Positions 1 to 5,565 of a stretch of DNA of 15,072 bases are shown piece after piece (the first letter of the stretch is position 1; every line of letters begins with the position of its first letter). The translations under genes and the position numbers were made by a program. The DNA is taken from NCBI GenBank assembly GCA_934615635.1, contig CAKTTT010000042.1:1-15072 (forward strand). Reading direction: 5' to 3'. The stretch is from an uncultured Eubacteriales bacterium (GTDB taxonomy: Bacteria; Bacillota; Clostridia; Oscillospirales; Acutalibacteraceae). The notes under the pieces were generated by a model, which was not told the DNA's origin, made no database searches, and was given only the letters and a program-made list of their open reading frames with translations.

Positions 1-1
1 C

Positions 2-1519
2 GATGAGGGCGACCGGCTGGATGCGGTGGTGCGGGTGGATTCCCCCCTGGCGCCTTTTATCCGGCTGTACGCCGTCGGCTGCGTCCCCTCCCTGCTGCCC
101 GCCTATTCCCACAGCGATGAGCACTTTCTGCGGAAAACGCCCGGCCTGTATCCGGACGTCCTCGCCCCGACAAAGGGAGATATCCCGCTGATGGGCGGCC
201 AATGGCGCAGCCTCTGGGTGGAGGTCTCCCTGCCGCCCGATCAGCCCGCGGGGGTGTATCCCATCCGCTTGACCCTGAGCGCCCGCTGGGCGCCGGAGAC
301 CCTTCTGGCCGAGACGGTCTTTCAGTTGGAGGTCCTCCCCGTTCGGCTGCCGGAGCAGACCCTGATTCACACCGAATGGTTTCACTGCGACTGTCTGGCG
401 CTCCAATACCGGGTCCCTGTTTTCAGCGAGGAACATTGGCATATTCTGCAAAGCTATATGCAAAACGCGGTGAGATACGGCATCAATATGCTGCTCACCC
501 CGATTTTCACCCCGCCGCTGGATACCGCCGTGGGCGGGGAGCGGCCCACGGTGCAGCTTGTGGAGGTGACGGAGGAGGAGGGCGGCTACCGCTTCGGCTT
601 CGGCCGCCTGAAGCGATACATGGATCTGGCCTGGGAATGCGGCATCCGCTATTTTGAAATCGCCCATCTCTTTACCCAGTGGGGCGCGGAGCACGCCCCC
701 AAAATCGTGGTAAAGGCAAACGGCCGGGAGGAAAAACGGTTCGGCTGGCACACCGACGCCTCCTCTCCCGCCTATGTGGACTTCCTCCGGCAATTTCTGC
801 TCGCCCTGAAGGAGCATCTGCGCCGGGAAAACCGGCTGGATCGCTGCTGGTTCCATATCTCCGACGAGCCGCCCCTGGCGGCCATGGACAGCTACCGCCG
901 GGCCCGCAACAGCATACAAGAGGCCTTGGAGGGCTGCCGTACCATGGATGCCCTGTCGGATATCGCTTTTTACAAGGAGGGATTGGTCCCCCACCCCATT
1001 CCATCCAACGACCACGTCGACGCCTTTCTGGCGGAAAAGGTTCCCCATCTCTGGACCTATTACTGCTGCGGGCAGACGACGGAAGTCAGCAACCGGATGA
1101 TGGCCATGCCCTCCGCCCGTAACCGGATCCTGGGCTGGCAGCTATATCGCCATGGGATCGAGGGCTTTCTCCAGTGGGGCTATAATTTTTGGTTCACCTC
1201 TCTTTCCCAACGGTTTATCGATCCCTATGCCGTCACCGACGGCGGCGAAGCCTTCCCCTCCGGCGATGCCTTTATCGTCTACCCCGGCGAGGACGGCCGG
1301 CCGGTTCCCTCCATACGCCAGCTCGTCTTCCATGAGGCGCTGCAGGATATGCGGGCGCTGCAACTGCTGGAATCTCGGCTGGGGCGGGAGGCGGCGGAGC
1401 AATGGATCGATCAGGCATGTGAAGAGCCGCTGACCTTTCGCCGGTATCCCCGTCATACGGACTGGATTCTGGACACCCGGGAAAAGCTCAACCGTGCGCT
1501 CGCCGCCGGGAATCGATAA
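2..1519 (+). CDS. GH123/DUF4091-type glycoside hydrolase, 5'-truncated
   Basis: The reading frame is open from the left edge, so the true start lies outside the window; 505 residues are visible up to the TAA. The sequence reads as a beta-sandwich-like N-terminal part (about residues 40-115) followed by a TIM-barrel-like catalytic part. A HISDEP motif places adjacent Asp-Glu at visible residues 288-289. Adjacent Asp-Glu is the catalytic pair of GH123 beta-N-acetylgalactosaminidases, which work by substrate-assisted catalysis. The C-terminal portion (ILGWQLYRHGIEGFLQWGYNFW, then a PGEDGRPVPSIR stretch and an EALQDMRALQLLE helix) is typical of DUF4091, the domain found at the end of this family. 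Beta-GalNAc cleavage is inferred from the family; many DUF4091 proteins are uncharacterised. No signal peptide can be judged because the N-terminus is missing. It converges on the erm gene and shares a terminator with it. Confidence 0.82.
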   Translation, partial: DEGDRLDAVVRVDSPLAPFIRLYAVGCVPSLLPAYSHSDEHFLRKTPGLYPDVLAPTKGDIPLMGGQWRSLWVEVSLPPDQPAGVYPIRLTLSARWAPETLLAETVFQLEVLPVRLPEQTLIHTEWFHCDCLALQYRVPVFSEEHWHILQSYMQNAVRYGINMLLTPIFTPPLDTAVGGERPTVQLVEVTEEEGGYRFGFGRLKRYMDLAWECGIRYFEIAHLFTQWGAEHAPKIVVKANGREEKRFGWHTDASSPAYVDFLRQFLLALKEHLRRENRLDRCWFHISDEPPLAAMDSYRRARNSIQEALEGCRTMDALSDIAFYKEGLVPHPIPSNDHVDAFLAEKVPHLWTYYCCGQTTEVSNRMMAMPSARNRILGWQLYRHGIEGFLQWGYNFWFTSLSQRFIDPYAVTDGGEAFPSGDAFIVYPGEDGRPVPSIRQLVFHEALQDMRALQLLESRLGREAAEQWIDQACEEPLTFRRYPRHTDWILDTREKLNRALAAGNR

Positions 1520-1539
1520 CCCCCGCACATCCATACAAA

Positions 1540-1575
1540 CAGGCCCCCGGAACCCTGCGCCGTTCCGGGGGCCTG
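1540..1575. terminator. Bidirectional hairpin between convergent genes
   Basis: Perfect 14-bp inverted repeat (arms 1540-1553 and 1562-1575, GC-rich) with an 8-base loop. It lies 20 bases after the glycosidase stop and 14 bases beyond the end of the leftward erm gene. On the minus strand it is followed by TTTG, a weak T-tract; the plus side has none. Its position between convergent stops supports a shared terminator. Confidence 0.7.
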
Positions 1576-1589
1576 AGCTATGTCTGCGT

Positions 1590-2363
1590 TCAGTCTGCGC
1601 CAAAGCGACGCCAGCATCGGAAAAGGCAGAGCCATTGCACATACAGCGTCTCCCGGGGCGTATAGGCCGCGGGCAGACCCGCCAGACGCAGGGCCGTCGC
1701 CACCTGCTTTTTCGTCAGATACCGGCCGAACCCGCCGGACCCGGCCTTCATGCACGCGGTGACAAAGCGGGTATACCGCCCTCTTTGCCGCGGCTCGATA
1801 TCCGGCTCCGGCTTACGCCGCAGATGCAGCAGCACCGTATCCACCGATGGAGCGGGATGAAAATCCTCCCTGCGGAAATGATACGTCACCTCCAGCTCAA
1901 ACCACGGCTTTATCAGCAGCGAAAGCAGCGTTTCCGATTGTCCTCCCATAAAACGCCGGGCGGCCCCCTTCTCCATCACCAGCCAGGCCTCCTCCGGGGG
2001 CCGGGGCGCCTGGGTAATTCTGCGGACGATCTCCGTGGTATGGCTGAAGGGGATATTGGCAAAAATCTTATAGGGGGTCTGCGGCAGCGGCCAGCGCAGG
2101 AAATCCGCCCGGATCACCCGTACATTTTTCTGCGTGCGCAGCGACTCCCGCAGCCGCCCGCACAGCCTGTCGTCGATTTCCACCGCCGAAACCAGACCAC
2201 ACCGCCGGCACAGCCGCCGGGTGATATGTCCTTTCCCGGCGCCGATCTCCACGACATGGTCGTCCTTGTTTATATTGGAAAGGCGCAGGAGCCGGTCGAT
2301 CAGCGCCGGAGAGGTTAGAAAATTCTGGGACACCCACAACGGGGCGGGGGTATTTTTGGGCAT
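1590..2363 (-). CDS. erm: Erm-type 23S rRNA adenine N6-methyltransferase
   Basis: A 257-residue Rossmann-fold, SAM-dependent RNA methyltransferase of the KsgA/Erm superfamily. Visible motifs are SQNFLTS near the N-terminus (12-18), SAM-binding motif I EIGAGKGHIT (39-48), AVEID (60-64), RADF (85-88) and the catalytic NIPF (103-106). Erm proteins carry NIP[YF] where KsgA usually carries NLPY, so this favours Erm, i.e. methylation of A2058 in 23S rRNA giving macrolide-lincosamide-streptogramin B resistance. The length fits Erm (about 240-260). An in-frame GTG lies three codons upstream at 2372, but GAGGTG (2377-2372) is a Shine-Dalgarno with 8 bases to the ATG at 2363 and overlaps that GTG, so the ATG is preferred. 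The leader peptide and SD-sequestering helix upstream (annotated separately) strengthen the Erm call. Resistance itself is inferred; the sequence is not obviously identical to a well-known erm class. Confidence 0.88.
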   Translation of the reverse strand: MPKNTPAPLWVSQNFLTSPALIDRLLRLSNINKDDHVVEIGAGKGHITRRLCRRCGLVSAVEIDDRLCGRLRESLRTQKNVRVIRADFLRWPLPQTPYKIFANIPFSHTTEIVRRITQAPRPPEEAWLVMEKGAARRFMGGQSETLLSLLIKPWFELEVTYHFRREDFHPAPSVDTVLLHLRRKPEPDIEPRQRGRYTRFVTACMKAGSGGFGRYLTKKQVATALRLAGLPAAYTPRETLYVQWLCLFRCWRRFGAD

Positions 2364-2403
2364 AAAAAACACACCTCATGTCTTGCATTCGTTCAAGCAA
2401 AGA

Positions 2404-2443
2404 GGCGCACGGAAGCAAGGGGCCTTCCCCTTTTCCATGCGCC
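2404..2443 (-). promoter_or_regulatory. Strong hairpin directly after the erm leader stop
   Basis: On the minus strand, GGCGCA (2443-2438) pairs with TGCGCC (2409-2404), U2437 can wobble with G2410, GGAA (2436-2433) pairs with TTCC (2414-2411), and AAGGGG (2432-2427) pairs with CCCCTT (2422-2417) around an AAGG loop. This gives 17 pairs with a single 2-base bulge. It begins at the base immediately after the leader TAA (2446-2444) and is followed by TCTTTGCTTG, a poor U-tract. It fits inside the long-range leader/SD helix and may act as a spacer stem or as a weak transcription attenuator. Confidence 0.7.
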
Positions 2444-2467
2444 TTATTGGCGGATACGAATCAACAT
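2444..2467 (-). CDS. erm leader peptide MLIRIRQ
   Basis: A 7-codon ORF (ATG TTG ATT CGT ATC CGC CAA TAA) in the erm 5' UTR. It sits about 30 bases after the predicted transcription start, with AGGGAGG upstream at a rather long 12-base spacing. Its R-I-R triplet matches the +X+ (Arg/Lys-X-Arg/Lys) class of macrolide-dependent arrest motifs known from leader peptides such as ErmDL (MRLR). Arrest needs only a short nascent chain, so a 7-residue peptide is sufficient. Expression is inferred; the support is the promoter, the SD, the motif and the complementarity to the erm SD all coinciding. Confidence 0.68.
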   Translation of the reverse strand: MLIRIRQ

Positions 2468-2502
2468 GCGGTGTGGATGCCTCCCTATGGAAGAATATCC
2501 AT

Positions 2503-2531
2503 ATTCTACCATACCGGGACCCTACTGTCAA
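2503..2531 (-). promoter_or_regulatory. Sigma-A promoter for erm
   Basis: Minus strand: TTGACA (2531-2526), a 17-base spacer and TAGAAT (2508-2503), i.e. a consensus -35 and a 5/6 -10. The expected start is near 2496, giving a 5' UTR of about 130 nt that contains the leader ORF. It begins just beyond the stop codon of the upstream XRE gene, so erm does not depend on that gene's promoter. Confidence 0.85.
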
Positions 2532-2559
2532 TCACCGGCGCGGGCTTCCCTCCGCAGGC

Positions 2560-3108
2560 TTACCAGATTCCGTAATCACGGGCGTAGCGAAGCACCGATT
2601 CCCGCCACTTTTCCAGCGTGAACAGCCGATTGACCTCCGCCACATCCAGATACTTCCCCTGCTTCAGCTCCTGTATAATCACCTCAGCGGCAAACAGCTC
2701 CACGCACCATCGCTCCTCCCGGCCCTTGAGATCCTCCTCCCAGTCCAAGTTCATCCGGCGGTTGATCCCTTCGATCATCCCCTGATATAGGGTGTTGTTT
2801 TTCCCCACAAGGCGGGGAAAGGCGAAAAATCCCTCCATCCCCTGCAGGATGTCCTCCACCCGGATTCTTCCCGCGAAGGTCAAAACAGGCTCCCCGCCCC
2901 GCAGCAGGCTGTCCGCGTTGGTCTCCAGAACCTCCGCCAGATCCAGGAGAAGCCCCGTGTCGGGCAGGCATTCCCCCCGCTCCCATTTGCTGACGGCCTG
3001 GCCGGAGAGCCGCAGACGCTCTCCCAGCTCGTTCTGCGTCATTCCCTTCGCCTTTCGCAATCCGGCGATATACGCGCCTACCTTTATCGGCTCCGGCTGC
3101 ATATTCAT
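2560..3108 (-). CDS. XRE-family helix-turn-helix regulator with C-terminal domain
   Basis: 182 residues. The N-terminal HTH_3/Cro-C1 domain (about residues 8-70) is clear: IAGLRKAKGMTQNELGERL, then SGQAVSKWERGECLPDTGLLLDLAEVL. The C-terminal part (about 80-182) includes NTLYQGMIEGINRRMNLDWEE and an amphipathic VIIQELKQGKYLD stretch. It resembles a C-terminal region seen in many gut-Firmicute XRE regulators, whose ligand is not known to me. The outer ATG (3108) lies only 3 bases after AAAGGA; a second ATG at 3102 has better SD spacing (9 bases), so the protein may start there. It lies upstream of erm on the same strand, but erm has its own promoter, so a functional link is not shown. Target genes are unknown; divergence from sufCB makes the shared intergenic region a candidate target. 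Confidence 0.88.
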   Translation of the reverse strand: MNMQPEPIKVGAYIAGLRKAKGMTQNELGERLRLSGQAVSKWERGECLPDTGLLLDLAEVLETNADSLLRGGEPVLTFAGRIRVEDILQGMEGFFAFPRLVGKNNTLYQGMIEGINRRMNLDWEEDLKGREERWCVELFAAEVIIQELKQGKYLDVAEVNRLFTLEKWRESVLRYARDYGIW

Positions 3109-3164
3109 CCTTCCTTTCTCTATACTAGACAGTTATGGCGGTGCATCAATGGATCCGTCCCTTT

Positions 3165-3196
3165 CATTGTAAAGGAGACTCCCGCATTTTACAATG
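3165..3196. promoter_or_regulatory. 9-bp inverted repeat, candidate operator
   Basis: CATTGTAAA (3165-3173) and TTTACAATG (3188-3196) form a perfect inverted repeat with a 14-base spacer, so the half-site centres are 23 bases (about two helical turns) apart on one face of the DNA. It lies in the divergent region between the XRE gene and sufC, 57 bases upstream of the XRE start. This is suitable for autoregulation, but the binding protein is unknown. Confidence 0.5.
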
Positions 3197-3230
3197 ACGC
3201 GCGGCGCTTCTTTCAGGGGAAGGGACGAAA

Positions 3231-3274
3231 CCCGGCGTTGAGCGGCCTTCCCGCCGCTTCGGCGGAGCAGCCGG
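3231..3274. other. GC-rich hairpin with nested UUCG stem in divergent intergenic region
   Basis: CCCGGC (3231-3236) pairs with GCCGGG (3269-3274) around an inner CCGC-TTCG-GCGG tetraloop hairpin (about 3253-3264). No T-tract follows on the plus strand. It lies upstream of the suf promoter. No function can be assigned. Confidence 0.4.
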
Positions 3275-3306
3275 GCCATATTCCGTGGGTTTGCCCTCTC
3301 CGTCTC

Positions 3307-3334
3307 TTGACAAGCGGCAAAAAACGGTTACTAT
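3307..3334 (+). promoter_or_regulatory. Promoter for sufCB
   Basis: TTGACA (3307-3312), a 16-base spacer and TACTAT (3329-3334, 4/6 match). The predicted start is near 3341, leaving a 5' UTR of about 45 nt before the sufC ATG. Confidence 0.6.
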
Positions 3335-3340
3335 TAAGAG

Positions 3341-3354
3341 TGACAAGATTGTCA
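3341..3354. promoter_or_regulatory. TGACAA-GA-TTGTCA dyad at the suf transcription start
   Basis: TGACAA (3341-3346) and TTGTCA (3349-3354) form a perfect dyad with a 2-base centre, sitting at the predicted transcription start. The core GACAAG also occurs at 3309-3314 (within the -35) and 3362-3367 (before the SD), giving three same-strand copies. This is consistent with an operator for a regulator of Fe-S assembly; which one (for example an Rrf2/IscR-like protein) cannot be told from the window. Confidence 0.5.
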
Positions 3355-3384
3355 AAAAAGCGACAAGGAACAGGAGGACGTCGT

Positions 3385-4113
3385 ATGCTGACGTTGGAAA
3401 ATATTGTCTGGCAGCTACCGGACGGTGAAAAAATACTCAATGGAGTGAACCTGACCGTATCCGGCGGCCGGATGACGGTGGTGACCGGCCCTAACGGCGG
3501 CGGCAAAACCTCCCTGGCCAAGATTATCGCCGGTCTGGAAAAGCCCACCTCCGGCCGCCTGCTGCTGGACGGGGAGGATATCGTCGGCCTGGACGTGACC
3601 CAGCGGGCCAAGCTGGGAATCGGCTACGCCTTTCAGCAGCCCGTGCGCTTTAAGGGGCTGACCGTGCGGGATCTGCTGGAGCTGGCATCGGGAAATGAGC
3701 TGGGGGAGGAACGCCTGTGCCACCTGCTGGGGCAGGTGGGGCTGTGCGCCCGGGAATATGCGGACCGGGAGATCAGCGCCTCCCTCTCCGGCGGGGAGAT
3801 CAAACGGGTGGAAATCGCCTCCGTTCTCGCCAGGGGCGCCCGCATCTCCATCTTCGACGAACCGGAGGCGGGCATCGACCTGTGGAGCTTTACCGGATTG
3901 ATCGAAGTGTTTCAGGAAATGAAAAGCCGGCTTACCGGCGCGCTGCTGATCATCTCCCATCAGGAGCGGATCCTGGAAATCGCGGACGATATCGTGGTGG
4001 TGGCGGACGGCGCCGTCCGCCAGGCCGGCCCCCGGGAGGATGTCCTTCCGGCGCTGCTGGCGGGGGAAAAGGCCGGCCGCTGCCCTCTGGGGAAAGGAGA
4101 TGCGTTGGTATGA
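3385..4113 (+). CDS. sufC: SufC-like ABC ATPase (minimal SUF/SMS Fe-S assembly)
   Basis: 242 residues with a complete ABC ATPase set: Walker A GPNGGGKT (35-42), Q-loop in GYAFQQPVRF, signature LSGGE (134-138), Walker B ending IFDEP (D158-E159) and H-loop His192. LSGGEIKRVEIA resembles the LSGGEKKRNE signature of SufC rather than that of membrane transporters, and no permease is nearby. SufC drives ATP-dependent conformational change of the SufB/SufD scaffold in the cytosol. The open frame extends upstream to 3238, but AGGAGG 7 bases before the ATG at 3385 fixes the start. The stop overlaps the next start (ATGA, 4110-4113), so the two are translationally coupled. SufS, SufU and SufE are absent, matching two-gene SMS-type systems of anaerobes. 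Confidence 0.9.
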   Translation: MLTLENIVWQLPDGEKILNGVNLTVSGGRMTVVTGPNGGGKTSLAKIIAGLEKPTSGRLLLDGEDIVGLDVTQRAKLGIGYAFQQPVRFKGLTVRDLLELASGNELGEERLCHLLGQVGLCAREYADREISASLSGGEIKRVEIASVLARGARISIFDEPEAGIDLWSFTGLIEVFQEMKSRLTGALLIISHQERILEIADDIVVVADGAVRQAGPREDVLPALLAGEKAGRCPLGKGDALV

Positions 4114-5030
4114 ACAAGGTGACGGAAAAGCTGCTGCAGATGGTTTCCGACTGGAAAGGCGCTTTCGACGGCGCCTACAACATCCGGGAGGACGGGGAGT
4201 GCGCCGGCCGTGTCTCCTCTAAAAATATTCAGATCGATTCCAAGAGCGACGGCCCCGGGCTGGTCATCCATATCGAGCCGGAGACAAAGGGGGAAACCGT
4301 CTATATCCCCGCCTGCGTCACCCACAGCAATGTGGACGACCTGGTTTACAACGATTTCTATGTGGGCGCGGGCGCGGATGTGGTAATCGTGGCGGGCTGC
4401 GGCGTCCACGCCGATGGAGAGGAGGACGCCCGGCACAACGGGATTCACCGCTTTTTTCTGGAAAAGGGGGCCCGGGTGCTGTACAAGGAAAAACACGTGG
4501 GTCTCGGCGAGGGCAAGGGCCTGCGGCGGATCGATCCGGTGACCGATGTGGTGCTGGCGGAGGATTCCACCCTGGAGATGGATACCGTCCAGCTCGGCGG
4601 GGTGGACCGCACCATGCGCAAAACCAGCGCCGTGCTGGCCGCCCGGGCCAAGCTGATCATCCGGGAAAGCCTGCTCACCGAGGGCGATCAGACCGCCAGG
4701 ACTGACTTCGAGGTGTCTCTGGACGGGGAGGATTCCGGGGTGAACCTGATCTCCCGCTCGGTGGCCAAGGGCTCCTCCCGCCAAAGCTATCGCTCCTGCA
4801 TCCGGGGGAACAACCGCTGCACCGGCCATTCGGAATGCGACGCCATCCTGGTGGACGGCGGCACGGTCAGCGCCGCGCCGGAGCTGTTTGCCGGCCATGT
4901 GGACGCCGCCCTCATCCACGAGGCCGCCATCGGCAAGATCGCCGGGGAGCAGATCCTCAAGCTGCGCACCCTGGGCCTGACCGAGGAGGAAGCGGAGGAA
5001 AAGATCATCCAGGGATTTCTGCGGGGATAA
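4110..5030 (+). CDS. sufB: SufB/SufD-family Fe-S scaffold protein, short (SMS type)
   Basis: 306 residues, clearly shorter than classical SufB (about 470-490) and SufD (about 420), as expected for the single scaffold of minimal SUF (SMS) systems. The C-terminal core is diagnostic: CTGHSECDAILVDGG, then LIHEAAIGKIAGEQILKLR, then LTEEEAEEKIIQGFLRG, matching the SUF core beta-helix end and the helix that contacts SufC. Candidate cluster or sulfur ligands include the Cys residues around CRGNNRC-like and CTGHSEC segments and the His in LIHEA, but which are used is not decidable here. It is coupled to sufC by a 4-base overlap and presumably forms a SufB2C2 complex. Classification as SMS rather than classical SUF is from length and the two-gene layout. 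Confidence 0.9.
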   Translation: MNKVTEKLLQMVSDWKGAFDGAYNIREDGECAGRVSSKNIQIDSKSDGPGLVIHIEPETKGETVYIPACVTHSNVDDLVYNDFYVGAGADVVIVAGCGVHADGEEDARHNGIHRFFLEKGARVLYKEKHVGLGEGKGLRRIDPVTDVVLAEDSTLEMDTVQLGGVDRTMRKTSAVLAARAKLIIRESLLTEGDQTARTDFEVSLDGEDSGVNLISRSVAKGSSRQSYRSCIRGNNRCTGHSECDAILVDGGTVSAAPELFAGHVDAALIHEAAIGKIAGEQILKLRTLGLTEEEAEEKIIQGFLRG

Positions 5031-5051
5031 ACCGCCGTTCTCCCTTCAATA

Positions 5052-5161
5052 CCGCCCGCCGGGCGGCATGAGCGGGTTCCAAAGCGCCTGTCGTCGGCAG
5101 GGGGACGGGAAAATTCTCCACTTACAGCTCTTGTCCCGCCGTCCCCCGTGGAGCGGGAACC
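5052..5161. other. Highly structured non-coding stretch after sufB
   Basis: A CCGCCC-gcc-GGGCGG hairpin (5052-5066) lies 21 bases after the sufB stop and may end that transcript, although no T-tract follows. Beyond it GGTTCC (5075-5080) pairs with GGAACC (5156-5161), enclosing GGGGGACGG (5100-5108) paired with CCGTCCCCC (5139-5147). The nested pairing suggests a folded RNA or a degenerate repeat; no known RNA family is recognised. Confidence 0.4.
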
Positions 5162-5262
5162 TGTATTCCGGATTCCCTGCGGAGCCTTGCCCCGCTTATG
5201 CAGACGAGTGGGCTGTGACAAGATCCTTCACCGATACAGCGGGCGGTTTGCGCAACAAAGCC

Positions 5263-5303
5263 CAAGAAGGCGGCATCCCCTGAAAAGGGATGCCGCCTTC
5301 TTG
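5263..5303. terminator. 17-bp perfect hairpin, possible bidirectional terminator
   Basis: Arms 5263-5279 and 5287-5303 are perfectly complementary (17 bp) around a 7-base loop. TTCTT at the end of the right arm could act as a partial U-run, but no clean T-tract follows on either strand. It could end rightward suf transcription about 230 bases downstream of sufB, or it could be the edge of a repeat unit. Confidence 0.5.
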
Positions 5304-5565
5304 TGGAAAGCGTATCGAAAAACGGGTTGCCAGGGGCAAATATGCAATGGAGGGTTTCTGTTGCGGCGTGTTAGGCCGCGCCGGCCCCTCAGTGAGAGTT
5401 CGCCCCTCCCGCGCACTGTTGGTTACTGTCGGTTTAGGATGTTGGCGTCCTGCGGAATGCGGCAGGGGCTTGGCCCTCCCCCTTTGGGAAAAGACAGGTG
5501 AAAACTTTTTGTACAATAGTTTTCACGGAATGACTTTTCCATCAGCTTTCCTGGATTATTCTCTC
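5304..5565. other. Non-coding stretch, possible dispersed repeat
   Basis: No gene is supported here. The minus-strand frame across 5196-5516 is open for 106 residues, but its translation is low in natural protein character and it has no convincing ribosome binding site. The segment is bounded by strong inverted repeats (5263-5303 and 5498-5526), and its composition resembles intergenic repeats that give spurious ORFs in Oscillospirales genomes. That comparison is from memory and unverified. Confidence 0.3.
5498..5526 (-). terminator. 9-bp hairpin downstream of the GNAT gene
   Basis: GTGAAAACT (5498-5506) and AGTTTTCAC (5518-5526) form a perfect inverted repeat with an 11-base loop, 39 bases beyond the GNAT stop. 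On the minus strand it is followed by CTGTCTTTTCCC, a modest T-rich tail, so it may terminate the GNAT transcript. Confidence 0.5.

Larger units (their letters stand above)
2370..2475 (-). promoter_or_regulatory. erm leader attenuator: leader ORF pairs with erm SD
   Basis: Read on the minus strand, CACACCGCATG (2475-2465, containing the leader start codon) is complementary at 10 of 11 positions to CATGAGGTGTG (2380-2370), which contains the erm Shine-Dalgarno. The helix continues with TTG (2464-2462) on CAA (2385-2383) and ATTCGT (2461-2456) on ACGAAT (2392-2387), leaving only small bulges (G2386 and 2382-2381). Leader codons 1-4 are therefore one strand of the helix that would hide the erm ribosome binding site. 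A ribosome stalled on the leader would open it. Pairing is seen in the sequence; the regulatory role is inferred by analogy with ermC-type translational attenuation. Confidence 0.72.

Noticed and set aside
1494..2318. 274-codon plus-strand open frame across the shared terminator and erm
   Set aside because: It runs through the terminator hairpin and antisense to the Erm motifs; Arg/Pro-rich, no SD.
2376..2438. Second possible erm leader ORF of 20 codons starting in the hairpin and stopping at the erm SD
   Set aside because: Its SD (AAGG) is only 3 bases from the ATG, the start is buried in a strong stem, and the peptide has no known arrest motif; kept only as an alternative.
3960..4919. 319-codon minus-strand open frame opposite sufC/sufB
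   Set aside because: It is a shadow of GC-rich coding DNA: antisense to a clearly conserved gene, no ribosome binding site, His/Gly/Ala-rich with no domain.
5196..5516. 106-codon minus-strand open frame downstream of the GNAT gene
   Set aside because: It spans two strong hairpins, lacks an SD and reads as a repeat-derived spurious ORF.
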